Assembly (NCBI GenBank): GCA_900542735.1
Contig: UQOS01000016.1
Coordinates: forward strand, 1-26,415
Direction of reading: 5' to 3'
Source: an uncultured Mycoplasmatota bacterium
Lineage (GTDB): Bacteria; Bacillota_I; Bacilli_A; RF39; UBA660
Length of the DNA stretch: 26,415 nt
The translations under genes were made by a program, and so were the position numbers. The notes beneath the pieces were generated by a model. That model was given only the letters and a program-made list of their open reading frames with translations, had not been told where the DNA came from and searched no databases. Of this stretch, positions 22,332 through 26,415 are shown piece after piece; within the stretch, counting starts at the first letter, position 1; every line of letters starts with the position of its first letter.

Positions 22332-23805
22332 ATAACACAAAAGCAATCATATTGTTAGAACCTTTATTCACTATTTTCGTTAAAGTATTCTGTAATTTAA
22401 AGCGAATATTATCTGGCATCATACTAATTTTAGATTGAATTCCTTCTTGTACAATCACATCTAAACTTCTACCAAATATTTCACTTTTCCAAATACTACT
22501 AGGATCTTTTTCTTTATCTTTCATTAAGTAATCGATTAACTCTTTACTTTGCATTTCTGTACCAATAATAGGTTCAAAAGTAGAATTAACATCAACTCTA
22601 ATCATATGAATAGATGGCGCTGTAGCACGAAGTTTTACCCCATATCTAGAACCTTGTTTCGTTATTTCTGGTGTATCTAATTTCATATCATCTAATGTAG
22701 GAGAGGCAACTCCATATCCTGTCTGTTTTACCATTTTAAGAGCGTATTTAATTTGATCATACTCACGCTTTGCCTCATTATAATCTTGAAACAAAGAAAG
22801 TAACTGTGCCTTATTTGTAACATCAATATGAATAATATCTGTTAAGGCTTGATTATAAAGTTCACTAGGTGCTTCTAGATTAATAATAACTTCACCTGTA
22901 GAAGGATCAATACTAGATAAATAAGACTTTTGAATACTAGCTACATTCATAAAATGATCTGTAATTTTTTCAACGTCGCGTAGTTTATCAACTTCAACCA
23001 CACTCTCCCTAATAGCATCGATGTAACTTTTCTTAATTTCATTTTTAGGATTTAAAATAGCTATCCATTCTGGCATATTAATTTTAACTTCTAAAATAGG
23101 AAATTCATATAATGCTTCTCTTAAAATATTATACATATCTTGTTGATTCATAGCATCAATATTCATAGGAAGAACTGGTACATCATATTCTGCTTTTAGT
23201 TTTTCACATATCTTTTCAGTTTCTGGTAACATAGGATGTGTAGAGTTAACAATTACGATAAATGGTTTTCCAAGTTCCTTTAACTCTTTGATAACTCTTG
23301 TTTCTGCTTCAATATAATCACTTCTTTCAAATTCACCAATAGAACCATCTGTAGTTACTACAATTCCTATAGTGGAATGGTCTTTAATTACTTTTTCTGT
23401 ACCTATTTCAGCAGCTTCACTAAAAGCAATTGCATCATCATACCAAGGTGTTTTTACCAGTCTTGGTCCATTTTCATCTTCTGCTCCTTTGGCATTATTA
23501 ATTAAATAACCAACACAATCAATTAAACGAATATTACAACTAAAATCATCAATTTGAATCTTAGCTGCAGTATTAGGAACAAACTTAGGCTCTGTAGTCA
23601 TGATTGTTTTACCAGCTGCACTTTGTGGTACCTCATCTAATGCTCTTTTTCTTTCATATTCATCTTCTATATTAGGTACAATTAAATTTTCTACTACTTT
23701 TTTAATAAAGGTACTTTTACCAGTTCTAACTGCTCCTACTACTCCTAGATAAATATCTCCTCCTGTACGAAGCGCAATATTTTTAATAATCTCATTTTTG
23801 TCCAT
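22330..23805 (-). CDS. spoIVA: Stage IV sporulation protein A
   Basis: 491 residues, matching B. subtilis SpoIVA (492). SpoIVA is a cytoskeletal ATPase made in the mother cell that forms the basement layer of the spore coat. The P-loop GAVRTGKS (24-31) follows LRTGGDIYLGV, then DEVPQSAAGKTIMTTEPKFV in the next part, DCVGYLINNAKGAEDENGPR, and the PSIHMIRVDVNSTFEPIIGT and IFGRSLDVIVQEGIQSK regions of the middle and C-terminal domains. ATG 23805 gives the family start MDKNEI; a GTG at 23820 is less likely. A sigma-E-like promoter is upstream and a terminator follows. Strong evidence for sporulation ability. Confidence 0.98.
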   Translation of the reverse strand: MDKNEIIKNIALRTGGDIYLGVVGAVRTGKSTFIKKVVENLIVPNIEDEYERKRALDEVPQSAAGKTIMTTEPKFVPNTAAKIQIDDFSCNIRLIDCVGYLINNAKGAEDENGPRLVKTPWYDDAIAFSEAAEIGTEKVIKDHSTIGIVVTTDGSIGEFERSDYIEAETRVIKELKELGKPFIVIVNSTHPMLPETEKICEKLKAEYDVPVLPMNIDAMNQQDMYNILREALYEFPILEVKINMPEWIAILNPKNEIKKSYIDAIRESVVEVDKLRDVEKITDHFMNVASIQKSYLSSIDPSTGEVIINLEAPSELYNQALTDIIHIDVTNKAQLLSLFQDYNEAKREYDQIKYALKMVKQTGYGVASPTLDDMKLDTPEITKQGSRYGVKLRATAPSIHMIRVDVNSTFEPIIGTEMQSKELIDYLMKDKEKDPSSIWKSEIFGRSLDVIVQEGIQSKISMMPDNIRFKLQNTLTKIVNKGSNNMIAFVL

Positions 23806-23835
23806 ATATTTAACACTCACTTTCTAATTCATTTA

Positions 23836-23864
23836 AATATATGAAAATAAAAGGTCAATATGAC
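23836..23864 (-). promoter_or_regulatory. Sigma-E-like promoter of spoIVA
   Basis: On the minus strand GTCATATT (23857-23864) and CATATATT (23836-23843) are 13 bases apart. The Bacillus sigma-E pattern is about KMATATT, 13-15 bases, CATACAMT; the -35 fits well and the -10 at 6 of 8. Transcription would start some 25 bases before the spoIVA ATG. Confidence 0.65.
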
Positions 23865-23900
23865 TAAAGAGCAAAGAAAAAGTAATCATACATATTTAGA

Positions 23901-24371
23901 CTACTTATTCATATTATTCAATTTTTTATAAGACTTAATTAATTTTTGATGTTTAGTATATTCATCAATTTTATCTTTACTTCTACACATATCACTAATA
24001 ATTGCATTAATATTATAACTCATTACTTGATTAAACATAACATCACGAATATCTCTATTTGTATAATAAGCAAGTAATTGTTCTGATTTAGCGATACCAT
24101 AATATATCTCAATCGGAAGAAGTATCAATTTATTACCTTTAACAATATAACAGAACTCTCTATTACTACTATCAGAACTACCTACAAGATCAGATACTTT
24201 TTTCTTATCTTGTTTTAAAAGAATATCATTTTCTAATTTATAAACTTCCTTATAGTTCTGTAATAAAATCATTAATTCAAATCCAGTATTTCGAATAATA
24301 CCAGCTTGATAAAATACTTCATCATCAAAATAAAAGCCATCATACAAGTAAAAGTCTTTTTTATTAAGCAT
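23901..24371 (-). CDS. Hypothetical protein between spoVIF and spoIVA
   Basis: 156 residues from ATG 24371, which has AAGGAGA 6 bases upstream; a longer frame from 24428 lacks a ribosome site. The protein has no signal or membrane segment. It opens with MLNKKDFYLYDGFYFDDEVF, continues with LLQNYKEVYKLENDILLKQ and FCYIVKGNKLILLPIEIYYG, and ends in a lysine-rich helix. I do not recognise a family. Its place between two sporulation genes on the same strand suggests a mother-cell or coat role, but this is only context. Confidence 0.75.
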   Translation of the reverse strand: MLNKKDFYLYDGFYFDDEVFYQAGIIRNTGFELMILLQNYKEVYKLENDILLKQDKKKVSDLVGSSDSSNREFCYIVKGNKLILLPIEIYYGIAKSEQLLAYYTNRDIRDVMFNQVMSYNINAIISDMCRSKDKIDEYTKHQKLIKSYKKLNNMNK

Positions 24372-24436
24372 ACTATCTCTCCTTAAATCAAGTACATCTA
24401 AAATAGCACACCCAAAATATAAAATCAAGAAAAAAA

Positions 24437-24676
24437 TTAAATCATCTTATCAATATCTTTAGGAACTTGATCTTTTAAAATAGCATTCACTATCTTATCT
24501 TCTTTATCTTTACTAACACTTCTTCCAGCTACATAACCAATTTCCTGTACTAACTCTCTTAAAACTTTTTCATCTTTCATATTGGATTTCTGTAATTTAT
24601 TAGCAAGTGACATAATAGTAGCTTTATTTACCCCAGACTTATCTTCTACTTTTTTAAAAAAAGAATCTCCAAACAT
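24437..24676 (-). CDS. Stage VI sporulation protein F homologue
   Basis: 79 residues. The start MFGDSFFKKVEDKSGVNK, then LANKLQKSNMKDEKVLRELV, and the late VSKDKEDKIVNAI followed by VPKDIDKM fit the SpoVIF (YjcC-type) family along its whole length. In Bacillus, spoVIF is needed for late coat assembly in the mother cell. The protein is small, soluble and helical. AGGAGG precedes ATG, and a promoter with a palindromic spacer lies just upstream. It is on the same strand as spoIVA, 0.6 kb before it. The assignment rests on remembered family sequence. Confidence 0.8.
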   Translation of the reverse strand: MFGDSFFKKVEDKSGVNKATIMSLANKLQKSNMKDEKVLRELVQEIGYVAGRSVSKDKEDKIVNAILKDQVPKDIDKMI

Positions 24677-24695
24677 AAAAAAACCTCCTACAACA

Positions 24696-24725
24696 TTATA
24701 TGTAAGAAGTTATAACTTGAACAAA
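24696..24725 (-). promoter_or_regulatory. Promoter of spoVIF with a 12-bp palindrome in its spacer
   Basis: On the minus strand TTGTTC (24720-24725) and TATAAT (24696-24701) are 18 bases apart. The perfect palindrome AAGTTATAACTT (24708-24719) directly abuts the -35. The -10 reads CATATAAT in context, which also resembles mother-cell sigma factors, but no matching -35 was found. Confidence 0.5.
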
Positions 24726-24734
24726 AAATAATAA

Positions 24735-24929
24735 TTAATTATATAATTTACCCTGTTTCTTTAATTTTTTTTCATACTTTTCTCTACGCTTTTGAAACTC
24801 TAAACATTGTTTTTGATAAACAGAATCCATTACTTGACCTTTTCTATAACGTTCATCTAATATTTTTTGAGCTCTATCAAGTCCCTCTAATTCTGTTTTA
24901 GGGTCTTTTCTATCTAAAAACCATCCCAT
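24735..24929 (-). CDS. Small charged protein of 64 residues
   Basis: 64 residues, basic and helical, starting MGWFLDRKDPKTELEGLDRA and ending in a lysine-rich helix. The middle, AQKILDERYRKGQVMDSVYQ, recalls the short C-terminal (SHOCT-like) helix-turn-helix motif with its ILxxRYxxGxI pattern. AGGAGG lies 6-7 bases before ATG. It starts 12 bases after the 135-residue gene and is probably cotranscribed. Function is unknown; many SHOCT-like proteins are oligomerisation modules. Confidence 0.75.
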   Translation of the reverse strand: MGWFLDRKDPKTELEGLDRAQKILDERYRKGQVMDSVYQKQCLEFQKRREKYEKKLKKQGKLYN

Positions 24930-24940
24930 ACTAATTCCTC

Positions 24941-25348
24941 CTACTTACACTTATTATTATAAAACTTTTTTTCTTTTCTGTTAAACCAATCTTTCTCTTT
25001 TTGATTCGTAAATGTAAAGTGTAATGTAATTTGATTATGATTAACAGAACTAGAAATTAAAATACTATCATCATTATAAAAAGTAATCGTAAAAGTTTTA
25101 AATTTATCTAAAACAGCTTTTAAGACAAAATCATAAAAAGAAACACTATTAGTAGCAGGTATTACTAAATCATGCCATCTAAAATAACTATTTTGAATTA
25201 CATTAACAGTTAATATTAAATAATTACCATCATCAAAATGATTCTTATCTAATGACAAGGTACCTTTTATATTAGAACCATATACTAATATTTGAGAAAT
25301 ATAATCAATAATTAAATCAGTTCTTTTTTGAAATAATTCTTGTTCCAT
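24941..25348 (-). CDS. Hypothetical protein, 135 residues
   Basis: 135 residues with an N-terminal helix (MEQELFQKRTDLIIDYISQI) and then a run of predicted strands (GNYLILTVNVIQNSYFRW, TFTITFYNDDSILISSS, ITLHFTFTN). No signal, membrane segment or catalytic motif is visible. Its ATG overlaps the stop of the preceding gene in TAATG, a one-base overlap typical of translational coupling, so the two products are probably made together and may interact. I do not recognise a family. Confidence 0.75.
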   Translation of the reverse strand: MEQELFQKRTDLIIDYISQILVYGSNIKGTLSLDKNHFDDGNYLILTVNVIQNSYFRWHDLVIPATNSVSFYDFVLKAVLDKFKTFTITFYNDDSILISSSVNHNQITLHFTFTNQKEKDWFNRKEKKFYNNKCK

Positions 25349-25917
25349 TATTTAGTTTTTCCTATTTCTATATCAGCAAAATGATATTCTTTTTCACTTC
25401 TGTCAAAGTTTTCACGACAGATTTCTTCTATCTTAGGTAGCTCTTCTAATTCAGATAAATCATCTACATTAAGAAGTTTATTTAAATAAAAACAGTAACC
25501 ATCATAATAACCAATAGATGAAATATCAGTAGCATCTAAAGTAGGAATAACATTAAAGGATTCATCTTTTTGAAAATATTTACTAAAAACATCACTCTTA
25601 CCAGAAACAAAAGCTGTTTTATAAATAGCATATTGATTTTCTCTTTTAATATAACTATCTCTTTGTTCTAATGCTCTTGAAAATGATTTATCAATAATAG
25701 CTATTAATTGAGTATCACTAATACTCATAGTTTGAGAAGTTATTTCACAGTATTCACCATATTGAAATCCGTTATAATAACCAGTAGACTCTAAGTCATT
25801 AAAGTTAACAGTTGGTGTTTTTCTATTTTCTTCTTCACTTCCGTATAAAACATAATTGTATCCTTTTCTAAAAGCATTTTGATAATTAATAAAATCTTTA
25901 TTATTATAATATTCCAT
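25348..25917 (-). CDS. Hypothetical protein with two tandem ~46-residue repeats
   Basis: 189 residues, soluble and acidic. Two segments resemble each other: 12-57 (YQNAFRKGYNY, later PTVNFNDLESTGYYNGFQYG) and 99-145 (YKTAFVSGKSD, later PTLDATDISSIGYYDGYCFY). The shared pattern is Y-x-x-A-F-x-x-G then P-T ... GYY-x-G. A charged helical linker separates them. No known family is recognised. Its ATG overlaps the der stop, and its stop overlaps the next ATG, both as TAATG, so three genes are translationally coupled. In Bacillus the same place after der holds gpsA, which is not here. Confidence 0.78.
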   Translation of the reverse strand: MEYYNNKDFINYQNAFRKGYNYVLYGSEEENRKTPTVNFNDLESTGYYNGFQYGEYCEITSQTMSISDTQLIAIIDKSFSRALEQRDSYIKRENQYAIYKTAFVSGKSDVFSKYFQKDESFNVIPTLDATDISSIGYYDGYCFYLNKLLNVDDLSELEELPKIEEICRENFDRSEKEYHFADIEIGKTK

Positions 25918-26415
25918 TATTCTTCACCTCTATTTTTAAACTGTAACACAATCGGAGTACCTTCAAAATCAAAGTTCTCGCGAATTTTATTTTCTAAATA
26001 ACGCTCATAAGAGAAATGTACAAGTCCTTTATTATTAACATGAAATGTAAATTTAGGTGGTTTTGTACCAGACTGATTAGTAAAATAAATTTTTAATCGT
26101 TTTCCCTTATAAGATGGTGGTAAATTTAAAGTATATGCATCTGTAATAACTTCATTTAACACACTAGTCTTAATTTCTCTTTTAATATTTTCAGCTACTT
26201 TTAATACTTCAGGCATCAAAGTATGAATTCTTTTCTTAGTAAGAGCAGATAAATAAACAATAGGAGCATAACTTAAAAATTGAAACTCACTACGAACAAG
26301 TTTTTCATATTCTTTCGTATTTTTATTTTCTACTGTATCCCATTTATTAACAACGATAATTAAGCCTTTACCCTTTTCAAGAGCATAACTAGCAATATGT
26401 TTATCATGTTCAATA
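25917..26415 (-). CDS. der: GTPase Der (EngA), C-terminal part
   Basis: The frame enters from the right edge (first full codon at 26414) and gives about 165 residues. The GTPase G4 motif is visible in IIVVNKWDTVENK, and the G5 region in PIVYLSALTKKRI. The C-terminal KH-like domain unique to Der follows, with ITDAYTLNLPPSYKGKRLK, GTKPPKFTFHVN and YERYLENKIRENFDF. The family end GTPIVLQFKNR is intact. Der is an essential GTPase with two G domains that matures the large ribosomal subunit. The first G domain and most of the second lie outside the window. It heads the coupled unit with the two unknown genes. Its position upstream of spoIVA matches Bacillus. Confidence 0.97.
   Translation of the reverse strand, partial: IEHDKHIASYALEKGKGLIIVVNKWDTVENKNTKEYEKLVRSEFQFLSYAPIVYLSALTKKRIHTLMPEVLKVAENIKREIKTSVLNEVITDAYTLNLPPSYKGKRLKIYFTNQSGTKPPKFTFHVNNKGLVHFSYERYLENKIRENFDFEGTPIVLQFKNRGEE

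Noticed and set aside
1..26415. tRNA genes, rRNA genes, CRISPR arrays and intact transposase or integrase genes
   Set aside because: I looked through all intergenic stretches on both strands and saw none.

Overview
The window looks like chromosome of a very AT-rich, Gram-positive, low-GC Firmicute (Bacilli or a Mollicutes-related gut lineage; I cannot fix the genus). The evidence is the gene content and order: gpsB-rnpB, rodZ-pgsA-recA-rny, dnaD-nth, recU-ponA, and der...spoIVA-hup are arrangements known from Bacillus subtilis and relatives. TGA is used as a stop, and the B-type RNase P RNA fits Bacilli. spoIVA and a spoVIF homologue indicate endospore formation or recent descent from a spore former.

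Layout. (1) 1-2.1 kb: the end of an unidentified gene, a bidirectional terminator, and a large anchored surface protein whose last ~190 bases have sharply raised GC. Its promoter and start codon are separated by a 185-bp element with 17-bp terminal inverted repeats and a 7-bp target duplication (MITE-like). (2) 2.2-6.9 kb: a minus-strand cell-envelope cluster made of an Ig-like/Cys-rich anchored protein, an MBOAT acyltransferase, a DHHW (AlgX/AlgJ-like) protein, a DUF4358 lipoprotein and an anchored SGNH esterase. It is probably an O-acetylation system for an exported polymer. (3) 7-12.8 kb: rny, a gene graveyard (remnants of a DUF1016/YhcG nuclease and of a serpin), recA with a LexA box, pgsA, rodZ, rnpB and gpsB. 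(4) 12.9-18.4 kb: a glycerophosphodiesterase with a 34-codon gene upstream, recU-ponA on the plus strand, a ZIP metal transporter and mscL. (5) 18.4-21.7 kb: nth-dnaD, cca, a rhodanese lipoprotein and hup. (6) 21.8-26.4 kb: a DnaQ-fold protein that lacks its catalytic residues, spoIVA with a sigma-E-like promoter, spoVIF, four unrecognised small or medium genes, and the C-terminal third of der.

Most genes are housekeeping. Together they cover DNA repair and recombination (recA, recU, nth), replication initiation (dnaD), RNA metabolism (rny, rnpB, cca), wall growth and division (ponA, gpsB, rodZ, pgsA) and sporulation. The unusual material is the MITE-like insertion in the leader of the surface gene, the GC-rich and possibly hypervariable tail of that gene, the probable pseudo-exonuclease between spoIVA and hup, and the unknown genes between der and spoVIF, one of which carries an internal duplication.
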